This document shows, piece after piece, positions 53,170-60,043 of a stretch of 64,000 nt of DNA (within the stretch, counting starts at the first letter, position 1; every line of letters begins with the position of its first letter). The notes under the pieces are model-generated. The model was not told where the DNA came from and did not search any database. It saw nothing but the letters and a program-made list of their open reading frames with translations. The position numbers were made by a program, and so were the translations under genes. Origin of the DNA: Treponema_C sp050320395 (GTDB lineage Bacteria; Spirochaetota; Spirochaetia; Treponematales; Treponemataceae); assembly GCF_050320395.1 (NCBI RefSeq), contig NZ_CP144459.1, positions 1 to 64,000 of the forward strand, written 5' to 3'.

Positions 53170-54201
53170 ATGCTTTATATATCTGTAATTGTTCTCGCAG
53201 CGGCCGGTTTTGTTATCTTTTCTTTTGCCGGCGGTTTTGTCTTATTCCGCTTTTTATGCATAAGATCGGTATACAGCGCCCGCTCCTTTGTCGATAATGC
53301 GGCCCACGTAAAAGACGAAAAAGTTATTACTCCCCTTTTGGAAGCAAAAAATAACAGAGACGAGCGTTCTTTTGAAAAAGTATCGATTTTGTCGGCTTCA
53401 AGGAGACTGTTCCGCCTTCCCCTTGCGCCCCTGGGCCTGTCTGCGGAACTTCGGCTGCAAAAAAAACCGAAAGATTTTGCGGTGCTGGTTCACGGCTTTT
53501 CCGATTCCGCGCGCGGCATGACCTATTTATCGCAAGCCTATTATAACTGCGGTTTTTCGGTTTTAAGTATTGATATGAGGGCTCACGGAGAAAGCGAAGG
53601 AAGGTTTACGGGTCTCGGCTATACGTCGGCGGACGGAGCGGACATTGCTCTTTGGCTTCGGTATTTGCGCGGCCGCTTCGGAGATGATATCCGCATTGTT
53701 TTGCACGGTGTTTCGATGGGAGCCTCGGCCGCCATACAAAGCGCATACGGACTGATCGCCGTTAAAAAAGACTTTGAGGCGGAACGGAAAAATCTCAAGC
53801 TTGTTGTTGCCGACTGCGGCTTTTTCCGCTTTTCGGATCAAGTGGAACACCAGCTGGCTTTATTTTTATCTTCGGGTTTAATACAGCGGTATTTATTCAA
53901 ATGCATAGCCTTTGCCGCCTCCTGTTTGAATTTTTTTGTAAACGGCTTTTTTTTCACGAGCCACAATCCCGGAAAAACTTTGCAGCTTTGTTCCGAACAT
54001 GCGGACTTTACCTTGCTTTTGTTTCACGGAAGTTCCGATACCCTTGTTCCTCCCGATGCGGCCCGTCAATTATACGAAGCGGCGCGCTGCCCGAAAAAGC
54101 TTGTGTTTATTCAGGATGCACCCCATATAGGCAGCTGGTTTTATGATACAAAAACCTATATGGATACGATAACTTTATACTTTAGGGGAAAAAATCCGTG
54201 A
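53170..54201 (+). CDS. Alpha/beta hydrolase, membrane-anchored
   Basis: The 343-residue protein has an N-terminal hydrophobic helix (residues 2-28), then the alpha/beta hydrolase core: KDFAVLVHGFSDSARGMTY, nucleophile elbow GVSMGAS, Asp region GSSDTLVPPDAA and His DAPHIGS. Likely serine esterase or peptidase acting at the cytoplasmic membrane. TATAAT at 53159-53164 ends five bases before the ATG; no ribosome site. Ends overlapping slyX by four bases. Confidence 0.88.
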   Translation: MLYISVIVLAAAGFVIFSFAGGFVLFRFLCIRSVYSARSFVDNAAHVKDEKVITPLLEAKNNRDERSFEKVSILSASRRLFRLPLAPLGLSAELRLQKKPKDFAVLVHGFSDSARGMTYLSQAYYNCGFSVLSIDMRAHGESEGRFTGLGYTSADGADIALWLRYLRGRFGDDIRIVLHGVSMGASAAIQSAYGLIAVKKDFEAERKNLKLVVADCGFFRFSDQVEHQLALFLSSGLIQRYLFKCIAFAASCLNFFVNGFFFTSHNPGKTLQLCSEHADFTLLLFHGSSDTLVPPDAARQLYEAARCPKKLVFIQDAPHIGSWFYDTKTYMDTITLYFRGKNP

Positions 54202-54413
54202 TTGCCGAAGATTTGTTTGAACGCTGTACGAACATTGAAATAAAGCTGGCCTATTTGGAAGACTTTATAAAGGAATTGCAAAAGGCCGCACTCGAACATG
54301 AAAAAAAAATCGATGCATTAAGCGCCGAGAACCGCGCACTTCGCCGAAAGCTTGATGAAATTGCCGAAAACGGCAGTGCGCCCATGCCGCATACACGGCC
54401 CCCGCATTATTGA
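54198..54413 (+). CDS. slyX: SlyX family protein
   Basis: A 71-residue coiled-coil protein (ERCTNIEIKLAYLEDFIKEL) ending in PPHY, the hallmark of SlyX. Role unknown. GTG start at 54198 overlaps the hydrolase stop. Confidence 0.85.
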   Translation: MIAEDLFERCTNIEIKLAYLEDFIKELQKAALEHEKKIDALSAENRALRRKLDEIAENGSAPMPHTRPPHY

Positions 54414-54417
54414 AGCT

Positions 54418-55839
54418 TTAATTTAAATTTTCGAAACCCGCGCCCGCCTTATTCATCGCTTCTATAAAACCGGGGAACGAAACGGCGCAGCATTCGGCAT
54501 TTTTTACGATAAGGCTTGCTCTTTGCGGAAGCCCCAGCCCCAAGCAGGCAAGGGACATTGCAGCGCGGTGGTCTCCTTCGGTTTCCGCGGTTCCGCCGTG
54601 CAGTGTAAAGGCGGGATTTTCCGAGCTGTTTTGTGCAAGCGGCGAATGCCCCCGTATAATCAAAAAATCCCGTCCTTCTTGAATGTCCGCGCCCAAGGCA
54701 CTCAGTTCGCGGCGCATCAGGGCTATGCGGTCGGTTTCTTTACTGCGGCACACTCCTATATCGTCGAGGATGATTGTTCCCTCGGTAAAGCAGGCGATTA
54801 CCGCAAGGGCGCACACGGCATCGGGAAATGCCGAACAGTTTATACGCAGCGTATCTTCGCTTTCACGGCGGACAAAATCCGCGGCATTGCGGCTTCCCGC
54901 ATAGAGGAGAAAGTCATCGATATCGGCTTTTTGCGAATGTACCGCCAAGCGTCTCCCGCCGCGGACGGTCAAAGCTGCGGCCGCTTTGTCAAGAACTATA
55001 TCGGCTCCTAAGGATTTTAAAATCGGCACAATGATTCCGTCGCACTGAGAGCCTGAAAGGTCGACATTTTCTACGGTTAAGCTTCCGCCGCTTATAAGAG
55101 CTGCGATAAGGGGAAAGGCCGCCGCTTCCCAATCCGAGGGGATAAGCGTTTTAAAGCCCTGCCACGATTGCGGCCCCGTAACCGATATGTGTTTAAAGTC
55201 CGCGCTTACATCGGCTTTTACGCCGAGTTTTGCGAGCCAGGACCGGGTCATCGTAAGATAGGGCGTTTCTTTCGGGTTTGACAATTCGATTTCGGTCGTA
55301 CCGTCCAAAAAGGGAGCGGCCATCATAAAACCGCTTATGTATTGGGAAAGCCTTCCGTCCGTACAAATGCGCGATGAGCGTATCGGGCCTTCTATAAAAA
55401 GCGGAGGAGTTGAGCCGCCCGGTTTTGCGGTGTACGCCTTTGCTCCGGCTTGCCCAAGAGCATCGATTAAATGACCTACGGGACGGCTTTGAATCGACTC
55501 GTCTCCCGTAAAAACGCAGCGTCCTTTACGCACCGCCGCAATCGGGCTTAAAAAATACAAAACCGAACCCGAGTTTCCGACATCCACCTCTTTTGAAGGA
55601 AGATGAAAGGCGCTTCCCGCTCCCCGGATTTTCCATAAGCCCGGTTTTTGTTCGGTTTGCGCGCCGATAAGTTCAACCGCTTTCAGGGCGGAAATGCAGT
55701 CTTCACCTTCAAGAGGATTTGCAATTTCGGAGCTTCCCTCAGCGACTGCGGCGAGGATTACCGCGCGGATCGTATGGCTTTTTGAACCGGGAATCGGTAT
55801 TATTCCTTCCGGCTTTGCTCTTTGCACGCGAATGTTCAT
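54418..55839 (-). CDS. aroA: 3-Phosphoshikimate 1-carboxyvinyltransferase (EPSP synthase)
   Basis: The 473-residue enzyme transfers enolpyruvate from PEP to shikimate-3-phosphate. N terminus RAKPEGIIPIPGSKSHTIRA carries the S3P-binding GSKSHT; later LGQAGAKAYTAKPGGSTPPL and SDWEAAAFPLIAAL. It is longer than the usual 430 residues. The ATG lies one base after the stop of a small accessory ORF (TAATATG), so it now depends on the upstream region for expression. Confidence 0.95.
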   Translation of the reverse strand: MNIRVQRAKPEGIIPIPGSKSHTIRAVILAAVAEGSSEIANPLEGEDCISALKAVELIGAQTEQKPGLWKIRGAGSAFHLPSKEVDVGNSGSVLYFLSPIAAVRKGRCVFTGDESIQSRPVGHLIDALGQAGAKAYTAKPGGSTPPLFIEGPIRSSRICTDGRLSQYISGFMMAAPFLDGTTEIELSNPKETPYLTMTRSWLAKLGVKADVSADFKHISVTGPQSWQGFKTLIPSDWEAAAFPLIAALISGGSLTVENVDLSGSQCDGIIVPILKSLGADIVLDKAAAALTVRGGRRLAVHSQKADIDDFLLYAGSRNAADFVRRESEDTLRINCSAFPDAVCALAVIACFTEGTIILDDIGVCRSKETDRIALMRRELSALGADIQEGRDFLIIRGHSPLAQNSSENPAFTLHGGTAETEGDHRAAMSLACLGLGLPQRASLIVKNAECCAVSFPGFIEAMNKAGAGFENLN

Positions 55840-55840
55840 A

Positions 55841-56023
55841 TTACACCGAATCCCAATCTTCGACTTCTTTTGCTTTTATCTTTGACATCACAAAATCAAA
55901 GTTATTCAATATATCTTCTTTTGGTTGATTTTTCAGATAGTTTTTAAAATACTGTGAATTCTCCAGCTCCGATAATTGTGCAGTATAAAACTCTTTTTCA
56001 TTTATTTTAAGATTTGTTATCAT
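55841..56023 (-). CDS. Small antitoxin-like protein
   Basis: A 60-residue ORF MITNLKINEKEFYTAQLSEL. The promoter, start region and first ten codons closely resemble those of the vapB relic at 58485-58674, but the rest of the protein is different. It ends directly before aroA. It has a promoter-like TTGATT-17-TATATA. No partner toxin follows; function unclear. Confidence 0.6.
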   Translation of the reverse strand: MITNLKINEKEFYTAQLSELENSQYFKNYLKNQPKEDILNNFDFVMSKIKAKEVEDWDSV

Positions 56024-56087
56024 AACGGTACCCACATATATAACATTGTATTGTGTAAAAATCAAGAAGGTTTTTATACAATAAGAT

Positions 56088-56408
56088 TTATGACTTAAAT
56101 TCGTTTTGAATAGTTTTTGTAACGGCGGAAATTAACTTCGCCTCCAGCATATGTTTTGAAAAGCCGCTTGAAACGGGGATGTCGGTTGAATTGAGCGGTT
56201 CAAAAAGGACCTTATATTCGACTCCAAGTGCTAAAGCCAGTTTTTCGACAATATCGAGAGACGGTTTACGTTTGCCCACCTCTATTTGTGTGATATACGG
56301 AGCGGAAACACCCGTTTTTTCAGCCAACAGTTCCTGACTCCAGCCAAGAGCCTTCCGCAAGGATTTTATATTTTCTCTAACAACGGTATCGATTGGACTT
56401 CTATTCAT
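56088..56408 (-). CDS. XRE family HTH regulator
   Basis: The 106-residue protein has a classical XRE HTH: KSLRKALGWSQELLAEKTGVSAPYITQIEV, about residues 16-45, followed by a short C-terminal region. It could be a phage-type repressor or the regulator of the divergent small gene at 56555. A TATTCT box lies seven bases before the ATG. Confidence 0.85.
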   Translation of the reverse strand: MNRSPIDTVVRENIKSLRKALGWSQELLAEKTGVSAPYITQIEVGKRKPSLDIVEKLALALGVEYKVLFEPLNSTDIPVSSGFSKHMLEAKLISAVTKTIQNEFKS

Positions 56409-56437
56409 TATATAAAGAATATTGCTTGAAGCTAGTA

Positions 56438-56466
56438 TTGACTATAAGCAGTATGTTATGTATTAT
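56438..56466 (+). promoter_or_regulatory. Promoter of the small gene at 56555
   Basis: TTGACT (56438-56443), 17-base spacer, TATTAT (56461-56466). ACTATAAGC occurs twice 30 bases apart (56441-56449, 56471-56479), flanking the -10, possible operator repeats for the XRE protein encoded opposite. Confidence 0.65.
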
Positions 56467-56554
56467 TATAACTATAAGCTATTATTGCTCATTACAAACA
56501 GTAATGAAATACAAATTATACGATTCAAAGCAATCGTATAAAAGGGGGAAGAAT

Positions 56555-56833
56555 ATGAGTATCAAAAATATTCACAATTTTACTGTTGAGCAAACGGGAA
56601 CGGAATCCTGTTATAAGATTTCGGGAAACGGAGCGCCGAATGATTTTGAAATACGAATTCGTATGGAAAACGGACGATTCAAAGCAGAGGCAAACTATAC
56701 AAGAAAACCGACTCACAGTGCAAGCCATAGTTGGCAGCCGAGAAGTATGTCTTTTGCCACGGAAGAGCAGGCTCTTGAAAACATATTGAAGTTTTTTGCA
56801 GAAAGTAAAGAGCCGTATGAAAAGGATGAATAG
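56555..56833 (+). CDS. Small protein of unknown function
   Basis: A 92-residue soluble protein, MSIKNIHNFTVEQTGTESCY; strong GGGGGAAG ribosome site. Rich in charged and polar residues, no motif recognised. A longer frame from 56393 runs through promoter sequence and is rejected. It is followed 11 bases later by the lipoprotein gene. Confidence 0.7.
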   Translation: MSIKNIHNFTVEQTGTESCYKISGNGAPNDFEIRIRMENGRFKAEANYTRKPTHSASHSWQPRSMSFATEEQALENILKFFAESKEPYEKDE

Positions 56834-56844
56834 GAGAAATCAAA

Positions 56845-58041
56845 ATGAAAAAGAGGGGTTTATCGGTATTTTTGATCAGTCTTGTAATACCCTTTATTGC
56901 AAACTGCAATGAAGATTCGATAATCGGATATACATATATCAATGAATCAGAGTCCTTTATTAGCAAGGTACGATTTAATTCCGATAAATCCCTTGATGTT
57001 TTTACGGATGATGAATGGAAACATATCAGTCCTGTGATACCGGATAAAAACAATTTAAATTTTATTGTTCATCGATCAGACAATCCTGAATTCTTTGAAT
57101 CACTTGGTATTGGAGGAGAGGGGATAATATTACTTGGATTTTTATCCAAAGATGCAAAGACTTTGTATATGGGGGCAGGGTTTATCTTCTCAAAAGAAGA
57201 ATCGGAAAAAAATTCACATGCTGTAACTGGTGATATATATTATACATATATAAATGGTTTGGACAATGAGGACCTCTTCAAGGTGCGATTTAATGCCGAT
57301 AAATCCTTTGATATTTTTATGAATTATGGTGAATGGAAAAATGACGGTATTGTTTTATCAGAAGAAGGAACTCAAAACTTTATAATCTGTTCTTCTATAG
57401 AAAATGATTTTCCGTATACGTTCGGATTTTTCTCTGAAAACGACAAAACTCTATATCTGGCGTTTGGGGACCGCTTTACTCGAGAAGATTCTGTTTCAAC
57501 AAAACCAAAAGCCGAAGAAACAACAGAACCGGAATTTTCCAATCCTGCACTTACTGTTGACTCTATAGATGTCGGAGGTATAACTTTTCGCTCAACGCCG
57601 GAGGACTTGCTTATACAATACCCAAATGCACGAGTTATTTATGAAGATAACCACACAGAATTTCTTGTAGACGGATTGGGCGGTTTTGATTATGTAAACT
57701 TTGCTTTTAAAGACGATAAATTGTTTCATATTTTAAAACATAAATCGGATCTGGAATTTGATAAAGAAGTTTCTACTCTTGTGCAAAAGTCGGTACAAGA
57801 ACTGACAGAAAAATATGGTAAGCCGAAAGTTTATCAATCTTCACCAAGCTTTCATTCTTCATATCATATATCTTCCGCTGAATGGAGTTATACATGGGAT
57901 AAAGTAAACGAAAATGAAAGAATTTTTACATGGTGTGGCGACCTTATTATTACATTAGACTATGACTGGATTGATGATAAATATGGCGGATATAGATATT
58001 ATGGACGGTGCTCTATAGATTATGAGTTGCTCCGACCTTAA
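56845..58041 (+). CDS. Putative lipoprotein with two internal repeats
   Basis: The 398-residue product has signal MKKRGLSVFLISLVIPFIAN and lipobox IANC. Residues about 29-125 and 131-220 are two copies of one domain: YTYINESESFISKVRFNSDK against YTYINGLDNEDLFKVRFNAD, each ending LYMGAGFIFSKEES / LYLAFGDRFTREDS. The C-terminal part (about 240-398) has a different fold. AT-rich codon use differs from the flanking housekeeping genes. Treponeme surface/periplasmic protein, function unknown. Confidence 0.75.
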   Translation: MKKRGLSVFLISLVIPFIANCNEDSIIGYTYINESESFISKVRFNSDKSLDVFTDDEWKHISPVIPDKNNLNFIVHRSDNPEFFESLGIGGEGIILLGFLSKDAKTLYMGAGFIFSKEESEKNSHAVTGDIYYTYINGLDNEDLFKVRFNADKSFDIFMNYGEWKNDGIVLSEEGTQNFIICSSIENDFPYTFGFFSENDKTLYLAFGDRFTREDSVSTKPKAEETTEPEFSNPALTVDSIDVGGITFRSTPEDLLIQYPNARVIYEDNHTEFLVDGLGGFDYVNFAFKDDKLFHILKHKSDLEFDKEVSTLVQKSVQELTEKYGKPKVYQSSPSFHSSYHISSAEWSYTWDKVNENERIFTWCGDLIITLDYDWIDDKYGGYRYYGRCSIDYELLRP

Positions 58042-58355
58042 TGCCGGTTTATAGTATGAGTTTCGGGTTTACAAAAAGACACTATCTTTTAGAAGTAATA
58101 AGACTGTTACTTCATAGATTCAAATAATATTTTTTTGCCCTGTTTTAATACTATGTTCCCGGGAACAAAAAAAGTGCCGTTTTTATGTCTTCGGAAACAT
58201 ACGTGCATTTTGGCCTCAAATTCGGCCAAAAATGGCTCAAACGTGCAGTTCCGCGTTAGGCTATGGAGAACCTGCGAAGCAGTCCGCGAGCACCGGGAGC
58301 GGATGAGCGTGAGCGAAGTGCGGAATAGCCGACGGCTTTAGCCGGAACGCCCTTA
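58042..58355. other. Non-coding stretch with repeats and palindrome
   Basis: No convincing gene. It holds a perfect 14-base palindrome TGTTCCCGGGAACA (58154-58167) followed by A-rich sequence, the repeat copy at 58218-58248, and a GC-rich patch at about 58250-58345 with a CGGCT-TT-AGCCG hairpin, quite unlike the AT-rich surroundings. Confidence 0.5.
58218..58248 (+). repeat. 31-base direct repeat, copy 1
   Basis: AAATTCGGC, then A-rich, then GGCTCAAACGTGCAG; matches copy 2 at 58739-58769 except for about two bases (C/A and T/G). The two copies flank the vapBC relic. Confidence 0.7.
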
Positions 58356-58488
58356 TTATTGCCGCAGCTCCGTCAATTCGATATCTACGTATTTTTTGTA
58401 GTTTGTAAAATCTTTATCCAAGGTGAAGATTGAAAAATTATTATTATGTGCCGTACTGCATATTGACGTACACTAATACGAATTTCAT
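58356..58488 (-). pseudogene. VapC toxin remnant, internal deletion
   Basis: On the minus strand ATG at 58488 gives MKFVLV, the usual VapC start overlapping the vapB stop, but the frame breaks after 14 codons. Further down, FSIFTLDKDFTNYKKY and then VDIELTELRQ-stop (58356-58358) is the typical C-terminal end of a PIN-domain toxin. About 90 residues between are missing, so no toxin is made. Confidence 0.75.
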
Positions 58489-58674
58489 CGTGATCTCATC
58501 TTTTTATAATCGTAAGCAGGATCATATTCTATTGTTCCGAATAAGGCGATAAGGTCTTCGCCTTTTTATAAATTCTTCCAGTGCCGTATTGACCGTTTCT
58601 TTTTTAGTGCGATATCCGCCGATTTTAAAAGCGGCATCAAGCAGTTCGACATTTATTGCAAGATTTGTTGCCAT
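58485..58674 (-). pseudogene. VapB antitoxin remnant, frameshifted
   Basis: Reads MATNLAINVELLDAAFKIGG then YRTKKETVNTALEEFIK, a VapB N terminus, until an A-run near 58560. The next frame continues GEDLIALFGTIEYDPAYDYK ending KKMRSR-stop, the VapB C terminus. One frameshift explains the split. The stop overlaps the vapC ATG by four bases. Confidence 0.75.
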
Positions 58675-58695
58675 AACAATACCTCCATATATATC

Positions 58696-58715
58696 TTACA
58701 CATATTATTGTGTAA
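58696..58715. promoter_or_regulatory. VapB-type operator
   Basis: TTACACA and its complement TGTGTAA separated by six bases, inside the promoter of the vapB relic (TTGATT -35, TAAGAT -10 on the minus strand). A degenerate copy is before the small gene at 56023. Confidence 0.6.
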
Positions 58716-58738
58716 AAATCAAGAGAAATTTTAACACA

Positions 58739-58769
58739 AAATTCGGCAAAAAAGGGCTCAAACGTGCAG
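58739..58769 (+). repeat. 31-base direct repeat, copy 2
   Basis: Second copy of the repeat described at 58218-58248, just upstream of the vapB promoter. Confidence 0.7.
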
Positions 58770-58827
58770 GTTGGAGGTAGGACACGGGGGCCGTTGCAGG
58801 ATTTAAAAAGAGTGCCATGTGCTTTTT

Positions 58828-59050
58828 TTACTTGTAAGGACCTACAAATTTATCACCATTGAAATGGATCATATGGGAAAGATTGTCGGCAATCCATACC
58901 TCTGTCTCCTATGCAATATCTTGTGCATAATGAGTAAATGTTTTTTTATCCGGAAACGCGGAAATATATACTTTATCTGCCTCTACATATTCAAACAGGT
59001 TTTGTAATTCTATATATCTTTTGCCGTGTATATAATGTGTTTCTTTCCCA
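58828..59050 (-). pseudogene. Restriction endonuclease remnant (C-terminal end)
   Basis: In the frame beside the methyltransferase end, the minus strand reads HYIHGKRYIELQNLFEYVEA then DKVYISAFPDKKTFTHYAQD, IA-stop, ETEVWIADNLSHMIHFNGDK, FVGPYK-stop. The internal TAG stands where a Trp (TGG) would fit (IAWETEVW). The ETEVWIAD-HMIHFNG ending resembles the BsuBI/PstI endonuclease family as I recall it. Only about 65 codons remain, fused by deletion to the methyltransferase tail. Confidence 0.6.
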
Positions 59051-59959
59051 AAAAACGCCGTCCGCATAACCTTGAATTGTCCTGTCATACTCTGCCGCTT
59101 CCAAACGTTTTTCCGCCCACAAGCAATATTCCCTGTTCAACTCAATACCGCAGTATTTTCTGTTCAATTTTTTTGCCGTAACGCTTGCGGTACCGCTTCC
59201 CAAAAAGGGGTCGAATACAATGTCTCCTTCTCGTGAAGAAGCTAAAATAAGTTTGGCGTAGAGTTTTTCCGGCTTTTGTGTCGGATGGTCGGTGTTTTCG
59301 GGCATTGACCAAAAAGGAATTGAAATGTCGTCCCAAAAATTGGACGGATAGGTAAGCCTGAATTTTCCTTCCCGTCCGTCTTGCCAATCTTTCGGCTTTC
59401 CGTCAACCTTATAAGGGGCCAAGACCCTTCTTTTCATCATAACGGCGTTAACGTTAAAATAGTAGTTATGCGGATTTTTAACGGCAAACCAAATATCTTC
59501 CAATCCGTTTTTCCAATTTGATTTTGCACCGCGGCCTTTTTCTCTCTGCCAGGTAATTCGGTTTATAAGTGTCAGCTCTTTTTCAACGGCTCTTTGGAGG
59601 GACGATGTGCTTTTCCAGTCCCCGCATATGTATAAGGAGCCGTGCGGTTTTAATTTTTTGCATACTGCGGGAAACCACGATTGCAGGTATTCGTCGTATA
59701 CCTCATCGGTACGTGAATTGAATTTCATTCCGTTAAAATCCTTTGTCAGATTATAGGGCGGGTCGATGATAATCAAGTCGGCAAAGTTATCGGGAATATA
59801 GGGCAGCATATGTAAAAGGTCTCCGTTGAGCGTTTTGTTTACGATATCCGTATCATACCTGATGTTTTCCGCCGTAATGAGCCGTTTTTCGAGTCGTTCG
59901 GCATCCCGGTTATGCAATACAAGCGTTCTGTTGTTTTTGCCGCGCGTTTCGGGTTTCAT
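58991..59959 (-). CDS. Beta-class DNA adenine methyltransferase
   Basis: The 322-residue protein has motif IV DPPYNL at 66-71, a target-recognition region (about 120-225) and motif I DPFLGSG at 250-256; this order is the beta class of N6-adenine (or N4-cytosine) methyltransferases. DHPTQKPEKL is typical. All catalytic residues are intact, so it may methylate DNA as an orphan after loss of its endonuclease. The ATG at 59959 has TATAGT six bases upstream; a longer frame into dnaX is rejected. The last residues probably come from out-of-frame endonuclease sequence. Confidence 0.88.
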   Translation of the reverse strand: MKPETRGKNNRTLVLHNRDAERLEKRLITAENIRYDTDIVNKTLNGDLLHMLPYIPDNFADLIIIDPPYNLTKDFNGMKFNSRTDEVYDEYLQSWFPAVCKKLKPHGSLYICGDWKSTSSLQRAVEKELTLINRITWQREKGRGAKSNWKNGLEDIWFAVKNPHNYYFNVNAVMMKRRVLAPYKVDGKPKDWQDGREGKFRLTYPSNFWDDISIPFWSMPENTDHPTQKPEKLYAKLILASSREGDIVFDPFLGSGTASVTAKKLNRKYCGIELNREYCLWAEKRLEAAEYDRTIQGYADGVFWERNTLYTRQKIYRITKPV

Positions 59960-59965
59960 ATGTCT

Positions 59966-60036
59966 ACTATATAAAAAATATGCGTAAATATCTATATAAA
60001 ACGGGGATTGCGGAATCCCTCTTTTTCGGGTATGCT
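59966..60036. promoter_or_regulatory. Divergent promoters methyltransferase / dnaX
   Basis: Minus: TAGATA-17-TATAGT (-10 at 59966-59971), six bases before the methyltransferase ATG. Plus: TTGCGG (60008-60013), 17-base spacer, TATGCT (60031-60036), seven bases before the dnaX ATG at 60044. dnaA also uses TTGCGG as -35. Confidence 0.5.
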
Positions 60037-60043
60037 GTTCAAT

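Noticed and set aside
58135..58341. 68-codon plus-strand frame in the repeat region
   Set aside because: Spans a palindrome, repeat copy and GC-rich patch; no ribosome site or protein character.
58819..59007. 62-codon plus-strand frame
   Set aside because: The minus strand of this DNA reads as a restriction enzyme relic, which explains the open frame.
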